Shown here piece by piece: positions 1 through 7,158 of a stretch of DNA of 15,000 bases. A program made the translations under genes and the position numbers. The stretch covers positions 1-15,000 of the forward strand of contig JAEYSJ010000300.1 in the NCBI GenBank assembly GCA_023434855.1. The letters are read 5' to 3'. Position 1 is the first letter of the stretch, and each line of letters opens with the position of its first letter. The stretch is from Bacillota bacterium (GTDB taxonomy: Bacteria; Bacillota_C; Negativicutes; JAEYSJ01). The notes below the pieces were generated by a model. The model worked only from the letters and a program-made list of their open reading frames with translations. It was not told the DNA's origin and ran no database searches.

Positions 1-636
1 CATCGCAGCGGCACAAGGGAAAACCTTGAGAATGATTACGTCATTTTCGCAATTGCTGCCCAAACGGTCAATGCTGAAGGAAAGGCAGCAATATTTGGTG
101 ATTTTTTCAAAATAGTTTTAAAATACAATCCGGTATGTTACGGTGATATGAGATCAGGCAATGTGCTTACGGTCGGGCATAATGCTATCTCCCGGGGTTT
201 CCGGGATAACTCGATAGTTCACGCTGTTTTTACCGATAAGGAAACAGTAGCAGGGGTGCTGCGGGAACTTTCCCAGGCAGACCTTGGCCTTTCAATTGTA
301 GTATCCGGCCTGTTTGATCACATTGATGACTGCTGTAAAAATGCCGGAATTCAGCAGCATACTATTGAGCATTCTTTGGGGATTTGGGGAAATACAGAAA
401 AGCTGCCGGAGGGCGAAGTCCTCGAAATTAGTACTATGTGTGGCCATGGAATGATTGCTTTTAACCTTATTAAGCGTATGGTCAGGGAAATTATAGCCGG
501 CAGGAAGACTCCCGGCGCTGCTGCCGACGAATTAGCCGCCCAGTGTCATTGCGGTATTGTTAATCCGGTAAGAGCGGCCCGGCTGTTGGAGCTAATGGCC
601 CAGAATCAATTTGAGGCAATGAATGCCAAAATATAG
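1..636 (+). CDS. Conserved protein of unknown function, C-terminal part (5' truncated by window edge)
   Basis: The frame is open from the first base, so the gene starts outside the window. The first internal ATG, at 148, has no Shine-Dalgarno sequence and lies inside an evidently coding stretch; about 211 residues are visible. I do not recognise a named family. The protein looks soluble, with no signal peptide or membrane segment in the visible part. Its C-terminal third carries the likely conserved core: an MCGHGM motif, then a helical stretch, then QCHCGIVNPVRAARLLE. With a DDCC pair further upstream this gives several Cys and His residues that could bind a metal or an Fe-S cluster. The TSUP exporter gene begins 48 bases downstream on the same strand with no visible terminator between, so the two are probably co-transcribed. 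A role linked to sulfur or organic-acid export is possible by association only. Confidence 0.75.
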   Translation, partial: HRSGTRENLENDYVIFAIAAQTVNAEGKAAIFGDFFKIVLKYNPVCYGDMRSGNVLTVGHNAISRGFRDNSIVHAVFTDKETVAGVLRELSQADLGLSIVVSGLFDHIDDCCKNAGIQQHTIEHSLGIWGNTEKLPEGEVLEISTMCGHGMIAFNLIKRMVREIIAGRKTPGAAADELAAQCHCGIVNPVRAARLLELMAQNQFEAMNAKI

Positions 637-684
637 GTTATTGTAATCTATTAAACGTGATGTTTCGCAGAAAGGGATTTGGTT

Positions 685-1452
685 ATGCTGATAGTTTTTG
701 CAATGTTTATATTAGGCCTATTACTTGGCTTTGTCGGTGCCGGAGGTGCCGGTACGGTTATCGCAGTTTTAACGGTAGTGTTTGGGATTCCTATCCATAC
801 TGCCTTGGGAACATCCCTCAGCGCAATGGTATTTACGACACTATCCGGGGCGTACAGTCATTTTCGGGAAGAGAATGTTGTGCTGAAAAGCGGGATAGCA
901 GTAGGGGTATTTGGCGCCGCCGGCGCCTTTGCCGGAGTCAGAATTGCGGTTTTGCTGCCGGCGAATGAGCTTAAGTGGCTGACCGCCTGCATGCTGTTCG
1001 TCTGCGCTATTCTGCTATGGCTCCGCATGTTTTTGTCTTCCAAAGGGATTTTCTCTTGTATCGAAAATAAATCTGCGCCTGTCGGATTGAAATTTTGGCT
1101 GACTGCTGCCGGGTTGGGAATCTTTACTGGTGTCCTGTCGGGAACCTTTGGAATTGGCGCCACGCCGTTTATTCAAATTGGCTTGCTGTTGTTGTTTAGT
1201 TTGTCGCTGCCACAATCTGCAGGTACAACCATGCTCGTTATTTTACCTATTGCCGTAATGGGCGGGCTGGGGTATTTAACGGTCGGACATTTTGATACAA
1301 CATTGTTGATCGAAGTGGTAAGCGGGCTGATGAGCGGCACGTATATTGGTGCCAAATTCACCAAACGTCTTCATCCTACTATTTTAAAAACTGCCATGGT
1401 TGGCGTACCTGTTGTTGGAGGACTGCTGTTATTGTTTGGCTCAGGCAAATGA
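685..1452 (+). CDS. TSUP (TauE/SafE) family membrane exporter
   Basis: A 255-residue integral membrane protein of the TSUP family, whose members move sulfite, sulfonates or other small anions across the cytoplasmic membrane. The sequence is almost wholly hydrophobic with about eight helices and shows the family's internal duplication: GFVGAGGAG near residues 16-24 mirrors SGTFGIGATP near 152-161, and ALGTSL near 40-45 mirrors SAGTTM near 178-183. Length is normal for the family. I chose ATG 685 because AAAGGG at 671-676 sits 8 bases before it; the TTG at 679 is too close to that site. The upstream neighbour is the cysteine-containing unknown protein. The substrate cannot be read from the sequence. 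Confidence 0.9.
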   Translation: MLIVFAMFILGLLLGFVGAGGAGTVIAVLTVVFGIPIHTALGTSLSAMVFTTLSGAYSHFREENVVLKSGIAVGVFGAAGAFAGVRIAVLLPANELKWLTACMLFVCAILLWLRMFLSSKGIFSCIENKSAPVGLKFWLTAAGLGIFTGVLSGTFGIGATPFIQIGLLLLFSLSLPQSAGTTMLVILPIAVMGGLGYLTVGHFDTTLLIEVVSGLMSGTYIGAKFTKRLHPTILKTAMVGVPVVGGLLLLFGSGK

Positions 1453-1511
1453 TAATAAGCTTACATACTTCTTTGATTTGATATCGAAATCTAATTTAGG
1501 AGAGTGAATAG

Positions 1512-3218
1512 ATGGGCTGGTTAGGTAATCTAAGTATTTCAAAAAAAATTTTATCCCTGATTGCCGTTGGAGCGATAGCTTCACTTTGTCTTAGCCTTGT
1601 AGGCTATTATTACACAAAAAGCATGCATGAGAATAACCAATTATTGTATAATGATTTAGTGGCTGTCCAATTAATAAGTGAAATGCTGCAACTGGGCATA
1701 CAAAATGAAGGGAAGGTACATGAGATAATTCATAGCAATCCTAACCGGCAAAAGGCAGCAAAGGACGAAATAGATGCCAATTCCAAAAAGATTAATGAAT
1801 TGCAGGAAAAATATAAAGCACTGGGTATGGACGCAGTTGAAACAGAAGCCTTAGAGTCCATCGGGCAGAAGCGGGTAGAGTACACAAAGGCGAGAAACGA
1901 AATCTTTCAGTTAGCATTGAGCGGTAAAATGAAAGAAGCATCGGAAATGTTCTATACACACAAAACTATTATGGACAGCATCACGAACATTCGTACAGAT
2001 CTCTTTCGCTATAATGTTGAACAGGCAGATAAACGGCGGGCGCAAATTGAAGCTTCGTATCTGGCGGCGCGAGGAGCAATGATATTTATTTCATTGCTGG
2101 CAATCGCCTGCAGTATTATATATGGTCTGGTAATTTCACGCTATATTACAAATCCGCTGAAGCAGGTTGTCAAGCTAATACAAGCCGTGGCCGAAGGCGA
2201 CTTAACGAGACGTCTGCAGTCAACTGTGTATAAAGACGAATTTGGGCTGTTGACAAAAACAGTCAACAGCATGTCGGACAATCTCCATAATCTTATTAGC
2301 CGGGTTTCCAGTGTGGCGGAACAAATTACAGCTTCTTCGGAAGAACTTACGGCAAATGCAGAACATACCGCCCAGGCAACCGGGCAGATTACCAGTTCTG
2401 TCGCTGAAGCAGCGCAGGACGCAAGCAGGCAATCAGGTATGGTTAACGACACCAGGCTTGTTGTTGAACAAGCTTCTTCAGGAATCCAGCAAGTAGTTAG
2501 AAATGCCAATGAAGTAACAAGCATGGCCGAAAAGTCCGCCAGTGCAACCAAGGATGGCAACAGGGCAGTTGAAAAAGCGATTGCGCAAATGGCTTCAATT
2601 GAAAAAACAGTAAACAACTCAGCGTTAATTGTTGCAAACTTGGGTGAACGATCCAAGGAGATTGGTCAAATCGTTGAAACTATCTCCGGAATTGCGGGAC
2701 AGACTAATTTACTGGCTTTAAATGCCGCCATTGAAGCTGCCAGGGCAGGAGAGCAAGGCCGGGGCTTTGCCGTCGTCGCCGAGGAAGTTCGTAAGCTGGC
2801 TGAGCAGTGCCAGGAAGCGGCCAAACAGATTGCCGATCTGATCGGCGGTATTCAGACTGATACAGATAAAGCCGTGCAGGCCATGAATGAAGGTACGCAA
2901 GAGGCGAAACAGGGAACGGCAGTAGTAAATAACGCGGGTACGGCATTATGTGAAATCGAATTAACTGTTAATCAGGTTTTTACTTTGGTTCAGGAAGTTT
3001 CAGCCGCTATGCAGCAAATGGCCAGCGGCGGTGAGCAGATAGTTGCCTCTATACAGGAAATTGAAACTGTCAGCAATGATATTTCTCAGCGAACCCAAAC
3101 TGTGTCGGCCGCTGCCGAAGAGCAGTCAGCTTCTATTGAAGAGATTGCCTCTGCCAGTCAAAGCCTTGCCAAAATAGCCCAGGACTTGCAGAGTGCTGTC
3201 AGAAAGTTTAGGGTCTAG
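1512..3218 (+). CDS. Methyl-accepting chemotaxis protein (4HB sensor, HAMP, signalling domain)
   Basis: A 568-residue transmembrane chemoreceptor. Visible layout: a short cytoplasmic start, TM1 at about residues 12-34, an extracytoplasmic helical sensor of about 150 residues (four-helix-bundle type), TM2 at about 188-208, a HAMP linker at about 209-262 (ISRYITNPLKQ onward), then a long coiled-coil signalling domain. The highly conserved hairpin tip that contacts CheA and CheW lies at about 385-425, with GQTNLLALNAAIEAARAGEQ and GFAVVAEEVRKLAEQ. Glu/Gln-Glu pairs flanked by small residues, for example SAAAEEQSAS near 532-541, look like methylation sites. Start ATG 1512 follows TAGGAGAG with normal spacing. 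The protein ends soon after the last signalling helix and no CheR-tethering pentapeptide is seen. The ligand is unknown. Confidence 0.96.
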   Translation: MGWLGNLSISKKILSLIAVGAIASLCLSLVGYYYTKSMHENNQLLYNDLVAVQLISEMLQLGIQNEGKVHEIIHSNPNRQKAAKDEIDANSKKINELQEKYKALGMDAVETEALESIGQKRVEYTKARNEIFQLALSGKMKEASEMFYTHKTIMDSITNIRTDLFRYNVEQADKRRAQIEASYLAARGAMIFISLLAIACSIIYGLVISRYITNPLKQVVKLIQAVAEGDLTRRLQSTVYKDEFGLLTKTVNSMSDNLHNLISRVSSVAEQITASSEELTANAEHTAQATGQITSSVAEAAQDASRQSGMVNDTRLVVEQASSGIQQVVRNANEVTSMAEKSASATKDGNRAVEKAIAQMASIEKTVNNSALIVANLGERSKEIGQIVETISGIAGQTNLLALNAAIEAARAGEQGRGFAVVAEEVRKLAEQCQEAAKQIADLIGGIQTDTDKAVQAMNEGTQEAKQGTAVVNNAGTALCEIELTVNQVFTLVQEVSAAMQQMASGGEQIVASIQEIETVSNDISQRTQTVSAAAEEQSASIEEIASASQSLAKIAQDLQSAVRKFRV

Positions 3219-3332
3219 AGGCAGTTCAGGCTTATACTACTGTCCGAAAAAAACTAGTCTACAGCTGCTGGAAATCGGCAATCATATTAAATAAGCTTAC
3301 TATTTTAAGAGCATATAATTCTATCATAGGTT

Positions 3333-3348
3333 TAGTATACTTATACTA
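3333..3348. promoter_or_regulatory. Palindrome in the gap after the chemoreceptor gene
   Basis: TAGTATA (3333-3339) and TATACTA (3342-3348) form a perfect 7-bp dyad with a 2-base centre. It lies shortly after a TATAAT hexamer (3314-3319) and before the terminator hairpin at 3370. It could be an operator or simply an AT-rich palindrome. The 3219-3558 gap otherwise holds no recognisable gene. Confidence 0.3.
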
Positions 3349-3369
3349 CGGCTGATCAGTAAACTAGAG

Positions 3370-3415
3370 GCTAATAGTTCTTCTTAAACAGAGGTGCTAT
3401 TAGCTTTTTTATTTT
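3370..3415 (+). terminator. Rho-independent terminator
   Basis: GCTAATAG (3370-3377) pairs perfectly with CTATTAGC (3397-3404) across a 19-base loop and is followed at once by TTTTTTATTTT. It lies about 150 bases past the chemoreceptor stop and about 145 bases before the radical SAM start. It may end the chemoreceptor transcript or act as a leader terminator for what follows. Confidence 0.75.
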
Positions 3416-3558
3416 CAGGCTAAGACGGAAGATGCTAGACATTCTTTTTCCTGCGGCAGCAGGTAATTTTAGTATTTGGCTTTCATTTTTTGTCAGTAAG
3501 GGGTACACTAGTAACAAGGGGGTTAGAATTTAAGCAGAAAAAGAATGGAGAACAGGGC

Positions 3559-4158
3559 ATGATCATTACTTATGAATTGGGAAAATCCTTGTATATTAAT
3601 ATAACTAACAGGTGTACTAATTGTTGCAGTTTTTGCATTAGAAAAAATGCAGACGGTGTTGGAAGTGGCATAGATCTGTGGCTTGAACGGGAACCTTCAG
3701 TCGATGAAATTATTGAAGACATCCGCAAACGGGATATTTCCACGTACAAGGAATTGGTCTTTTGCGGTTATGGCGAACCTTTAATGCGTACAGATGATAT
3801 TATTGAGGTATGCAAAAAACTCAAAAGCAAATACTCTATTCCAATCCGCATAAACACTAACGGCCAGGCAAATCTTATTTACGGAAAGGACATTACTCCC
3901 CAATTGCATGGATTGGTAGACTATATTTCTATCAGCCTGAATGCCAAAGATGGGCAGGCATATCAGGCTTTATGCCAGTCTCAATACGGAGAAAAAGCTT
4001 TTGCGGCGATATTGGATTTTGCTGAGAAATGCAAACAATATATACCTAAAGTGGTATTGACCGTTGTCGATGTCCTGCCTGAGGAAGATATTCAGGCTTG
4101 CCGGGAGATTGCCAGGCGAATCGGTGTTGATTTCAGAGTAAGACATTATGCAAGTTAA
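3559..4158 (+). CDS. Radical SAM protein, TatD-linked type
   Basis: A 199-residue radical SAM enzyme. The Fe-S cluster motif CxxxCxxC is at residues 19, 23 and 26, in NRCTNCCSFCIRKNADG, followed by a GYGEP motif near 70-74 that contacts SAM and RINTNGQ near 97-103. Opening with MIITYELGKSLYINITNRC and ending at about 200 residues matches the small TatD-associated radical SAM family, whose substrate is not known. ATG 3559 is chosen over the in-frame upstream start at 3490 because GGAG at 3547-3550 lies 8 bases before it and homologues begin at this point. No tatD gene lies nearby. The DoxX gene follows after 24 bases and is probably in the same operon. No radical SAM C-terminal extra-cluster domain is seen. 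Confidence 0.85.
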   Translation: MIITYELGKSLYINITNRCTNCCSFCIRKNADGVGSGIDLWLEREPSVDEIIEDIRKRDISTYKELVFCGYGEPLMRTDDIIEVCKKLKSKYSIPIRINTNGQANLIYGKDITPQLHGLVDYISISLNAKDGQAYQALCQSQYGEKAFAAILDFAEKCKQYIPKVVLTVVDVLPEEDIQACREIARRIGVDFRVRHYAS

Positions 4159-4182
4159 TAAATATAAAAAGGAGATAGATTG

Positions 4183-4638
4183 ATGCATAAATTAGTTGCT
4201 TTGCTTGCCGAATTTTTATCTAATTTTCGTGATCTTGGTTTGCTTATTTTCCGTTTAGGGATTGGGGGAATGTTTTGTTGGCATGGATGGCCGAAGATTG
4301 CCGGGGGAATGGAATACTGGAGTGAAATTGGACGGGCTGTGGGTCCTCTGGGGATTCAATACGCTCCTGTCTTTTGGGGCTTTATGAGTGGCTTCGCTGA
4401 GTTTGTGGGAGGATTGTTTTTTGCCATCGGTTACCTATATCGTCCTGTTTGCATTTTATTAATCGTCAATATGTTTGTCGCTTTTACCAGCCAAATGGCC
4501 GGTGGCAAAGGACTATTAAAAGCCGCCCAGTCCTTTGAAGACGGATTCAGCTTTATTGGTGCGCTGTTTGTGGGCCCTGGTAAATATAGTGTAGACCATG
4601 GTTTAGGGCTGGAGGAGCCCAGACGCGGCTTTTTCTGA
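4183..4638 (+). CDS. DoxX family membrane protein
   Basis: A 151-residue protein with four predicted membrane helices (about residues 15-33, 60-83, 86-104 and 120-133), the layout of DoxX. Typical traits are RLGIGGMFCWHGWPKI in the first helix region and GFAEFVGGLFFAIGYLYRP in the second and third. DoxX relatives are linked to quinone or thiosulfate redox chemistry and to oxidative stress complexes, but the exact role of this copy is unknown. ATG 4183 is preferred to the TTG at 4180 because AAAAGGAG at 4167-4174 is 8 bases from the ATG. It follows the radical SAM gene by 24 bases. The last codons contain a weak AGCC/GGCT pairing before TTTT, too short for a firm terminator call. Confidence 0.88.
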   Translation: MHKLVALLAEFLSNFRDLGLLIFRLGIGGMFCWHGWPKIAGGMEYWSEIGRAVGPLGIQYAPVFWGFMSGFAEFVGGLFFAIGYLYRPVCILLIVNMFVAFTSQMAGGKGLLKAAQSFEDGFSFIGALFVGPGKYSVDHGLGLEEPRRGFF

Positions 4639-4767
4639 AAAATTGCCTATTACGCAGCGATTGACATATAGGTTGGTGGAACAGCAATTACAATAGCCAA
4701 GGGTAAATTCTGAAGGATATTGAATAAGCGGACAAAATTGCAGTACTACTAAACGAGGTATCAGATT

Positions 4768-5877
4768 ATGTACGCAAAAAAAATGCTGCATAGGATGTTG
4801 GCTATTATCTTGGCGGCAGTTATACTGATTTTTGCATACAATATTTTTTATCCAAGGTATGTTAAAACCGAAGATTTCATTAAGAAATATATGACTAATC
4901 CTAATGGAACCTTATCGACATATCTTATTGCCACCCAATATGTGTCTCCTGATATTGCCCATAGCCGGGAATCTTTGTCTGAATCATTAGGGCTATGGAT
5001 GCAATATGCCATTGTGAAACAGGACCAAAGTATATTTGAAAATTGCTATGTAGTATTGAATGATTACTTTCTTTCGCCAGAGGATTTTGTCTACTGGAAA
5101 ATATCCTGGGACGGTCGGTCAGATGTTACAACAAACGCGCTGATCGACGATCTGCGTATTATTGACGCTCTCCTTACAGCTGAGCAGGTTTGGGGTCAGG
5201 CAAAATGGGGGCAAACCGCCCGGCAAATCGGCCGGTTTATGGCCACCCATCTCGTCAAAGACGGCAGGCTTGTCGATTTTTATGATAGCAAGTATAACAA
5301 TTCCTCAGATAGTATCACCTTATCCTATCTTGAGCCGCAAGCTTTGGAAAAGCTGAGAGATTGCGGTATTCTGGAAAATACGGTCTATGATCAGAGCATT
5401 GAGCTAATCGGCACTATTCCTGATGATGGCGTTTTTTTTCCAAAAGCATACAATGTCAAAGCTAAAAACTATACTTATGATACGGCGGTAAATCTTGTCG
5501 ACCAACTGCTTATTGCCCGATACCGGATGCACCTGGGAATTGATTCTCCCGGGTTATACGCATTTGTCCGGGATGAATATTATAACAAGGGTATTATCTA
5601 TGGCGGGTACGACCGTACGACCCGGACTCCCGGGGAATTTTCCGAGTCACCTGCCGTATATGCTTTGGCCATACTATATTCCCTGGAAAGAGGAGACAAC
5701 GGTTTCGCCGTTGATCTTTACAAGCGAATGGTGCGCTTTCGCACTCAATCCGGCAATTATACAGGTGGATATGTCACTAATGGCCAGACCCATATTTTCG
5801 ACAATCTCTACCCGCTATTGGCCGAAATAAGATTATACAAGACAAAACTGCTGTTATTTCGGCTGCCATGGGATTAG
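4768..5877 (+). CDS. Membrane-anchored GH8-like glycosyl hydrolase of the exopolysaccharide module
   Basis: A 369-residue protein with one N-terminal membrane anchor (about residues 9-27) and no lipobox, so the rest should lie outside the cytoplasmic membrane. The body looks like an alpha/alpha six-hairpin fold of the GH8 (BcsZ-like) kind. SESLGLWMQYAI at about 71-82 aligns with the SEGxxYGM helix that holds the catalytic acid in GH8, giving Glu72 as the candidate, and NALIDDLRIIDALLTAEQVW at about 123-142 corresponds to the Asp-bearing helix. The match to GH8 is distant, so activity is not certain. BcsZ-type enzymes and Listeria PssZ trim the polymer made by a neighbouring synthase. Here the gene converges on the glycosyltransferase gene, 25 bases apart. 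Start ATG 4768 follows GAGG at 4755-4758. Confidence 0.78.
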   Translation: MYAKKMLHRMLAIILAAVILIFAYNIFYPRYVKTEDFIKKYMTNPNGTLSTYLIATQYVSPDIAHSRESLSESLGLWMQYAIVKQDQSIFENCYVVLNDYFLSPEDFVYWKISWDGRSDVTTNALIDDLRIIDALLTAEQVWGQAKWGQTARQIGRFMATHLVKDGRLVDFYDSKYNNSSDSITLSYLEPQALEKLRDCGILENTVYDQSIELIGTIPDDGVFFPKAYNVKAKNYTYDTAVNLVDQLLIARYRMHLGIDSPGLYAFVRDEYYNKGIIYGGYDRTTRTPGEFSESPAVYALAILYSLERGDNGFAVDLYKRMVRFRTQSGNYTGGYVTNGQTHIFDNLYPLLAEIRLYKTKLLLFRLPWD

Positions 5878-5880
5878 AGG

Positions 5881-5927
5881 ACAAAGGAACCGCACTATGC
5901 TGTTAAGTCATATTGCGGTTCCTTTGT
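5881..5927. terminator. Perfect 14-bp hairpin between convergent genes, possible two-way terminator
   Basis: ACAAAGGAACCGCA (5881-5894) and TGCGGTTCCTTTGT (5914-5927) are exact inverse complements around a 19-base loop. The hairpin lies just after the GH8-like stop and contains the last codons and stop of the glycosyltransferase read from the other side. Neither side has a true T-run, so termination in both directions is likely but not certain. Confidence 0.5.
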
Positions 5928-7150
5928 TCCCTTGAATTAAAACGAATCGTCTTTTCCCAGACGGGGCATGAATTTGATCTGCTGTATATGAAGTAGCTGT
6001 AGGCTCCACGTACTAGAGTTATCAAAAATAGTTGGGCATAGGTGCAGTACATAATTACCGCAACCAAAACATTTGGCGGTGACAGGCGTTTGTCAATTGT
6101 TTGTGCACTGAGGAGTTGCATCAGATAAACAATATAAGATTGGAACCATAGAAGCAAAAGCGGTGCTTTATAATGCTCATTAACAATATCAAGCAAGCCC
6201 AAAATAAGCCATGTATCAGACGCAACAAGTAATCCGGCGAATCCCAGATAAATAAGGAATTGCTGCAGTATATGTATTAGTGTGCGGCTTCTCAGCCAGG
6301 ATCTTTCCCGGAGAGCTTTTGCCAATATATATATATTGCCCTGGCTCCAGCGGGTGCGTTGACGAAGCCAAACTGAGAAAGTTTCCGGTTCTTGTTCCCA
6401 GGTTACGGATTCAGGAACAATTGGCAATAAGCCGCCAATAGCGGTAAGTGTTAATGTCAGGTCGGCATCTTCCGCCAAGGCGTAGGGGTCATAGCCGCCT
6501 ACGCGGTGAATCGCTTCTCTGGCAACAAGCATATTTGTTCCTGTAAGGGACCCCAGTTTAAACAACTTCCATCTGCCGGCCTGCATAAGTAGCTGAAAGA
6601 CTTGAAATTCTAAGGATACCATACGGGTAAGCATATTCGTTTGTTCATTGGCCGTTTTGACATAGCCGACACTGCCGACGGCCTTGGGAGTTGTAACAGC
6701 ATGTTCGACAAGTAAGCGCAATGCATCTGGTTCAGGCTGATTATCGGCATCATAGACGGCAAAATATTCAGATTGGGAAATAGAGAGACCGTAATTCAAT
6801 ACCCGCGATTTTCCTTTTGGGGTTCCGGGTGGTACTATAATATGCTTAATGTGCGGAAATGCATCAGCATAAAACTGAGCTATCTCCCCGGTATTATCTG
6901 CGGAATTGTCATTTAAAACATAAATGGTCAATTCGCCGGGGTACTCAAGTTTGAGCATTGAATCCAAGGTTTTGGCCAGCACGATTCCTTCATTATAAGC
7001 AGGAATGAGTACACTTACACTGGGATAGGAGGCAAGAGTCTGATGGTGCCGCTTTTCCCCCCGGTAAACAATTCCTGCCAGTGTCAGCAGGGAATAATAG
7101 GCTAGCAGCAGCCAGAAAAAAACGCTTACCATTATAAAAAAGGCAGTCAT
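5903..7150 (-). CDS. Processive family-2 glycosyltransferase (exopolysaccharide synthase, YdaM/PssC-like)
   Basis: A 415-residue membrane glycosyltransferase of the cellulose/hyaluronan/PNAG synthase type. It has an N-terminal membrane helix (about residues 3-24), then a cytoplasmic GT-A domain with SVLIPAYNEG near 45-54, a metal-binding DAD at 134-136, GTNMLVARE near 204-211, an AEDAD acceptor-site motif near 226-230 and the QxxRW motif QRTRW at 264-268. Three or four C-terminal helices follow (about 293-388), forming the export channel. All catalytic residues are present, so it should build and extrude a beta-linked polymer; the sugar cannot be told from sequence. Its gene starts 8 bases after the degenerate GGDEF gene stops, indicating one operon. 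ATG 7150 is the only good start; the nearest strong GGAGG lies about 12 bases upstream. Confidence 0.93.
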   Translation of the reverse strand: MTAFFIMVSVFFWLLLAYYSLLTLAGIVYRGEKRHHQTLASYPSVSVLIPAYNEGIVLAKTLDSMLKLEYPGELTIYVLNDNSADNTGEIAQFYADAFPHIKHIIVPPGTPKGKSRVLNYGLSISQSEYFAVYDADNQPEPDALRLLVEHAVTTPKAVGSVGYVKTANEQTNMLTRMVSLEFQVFQLLMQAGRWKLFKLGSLTGTNMLVAREAIHRVGGYDPYALAEDADLTLTLTAIGGLLPIVPESVTWEQEPETFSVWLRQRTRWSQGNIYILAKALRERSWLRSRTLIHILQQFLIYLGFAGLLVASDTWLILGLLDIVNEHYKAPLLLLWFQSYIVYLMQLLSAQTIDKRLSPPNVLVAVIMYCTYAQLFLITLVRGAYSYFIYSRSNSCPVWEKTIRFNSREQRNRNMT

Positions 7151-7158
7151 AGCACCTG

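Noticed and set aside
1476..1488. ATTTGATATCGAA before the chemoreceptor gene, also found at 11555-11567 before the drug exporter
   Set aside because: A shared 13-mer is expected a few times by chance in 15 kb on both strands, and AT-rich leaders raise that rate; without more copies it is not evidence of a regulon.
2141..2656. 171-codon - strand ORF within the chemoreceptor gene
   Set aside because: It is antisense to an unmistakable coiled-coil signalling domain, and its Ser/Ala/Thr-rich composition mirrors those codons.
4616..4634. AGCC/GGCT hairpin with TTTTT at the end of the DoxX gene
   Set aside because: The stem is only four base pairs and inside coding sequence, too weak to call a terminator.
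4661..4694. TTGACA followed by TACAAT upstream of the GH8-like gene
   Set aside because: The -35 is perfect, but the -10 is 22 bases away and no acceptable hexamer lies at 16-18 bases.
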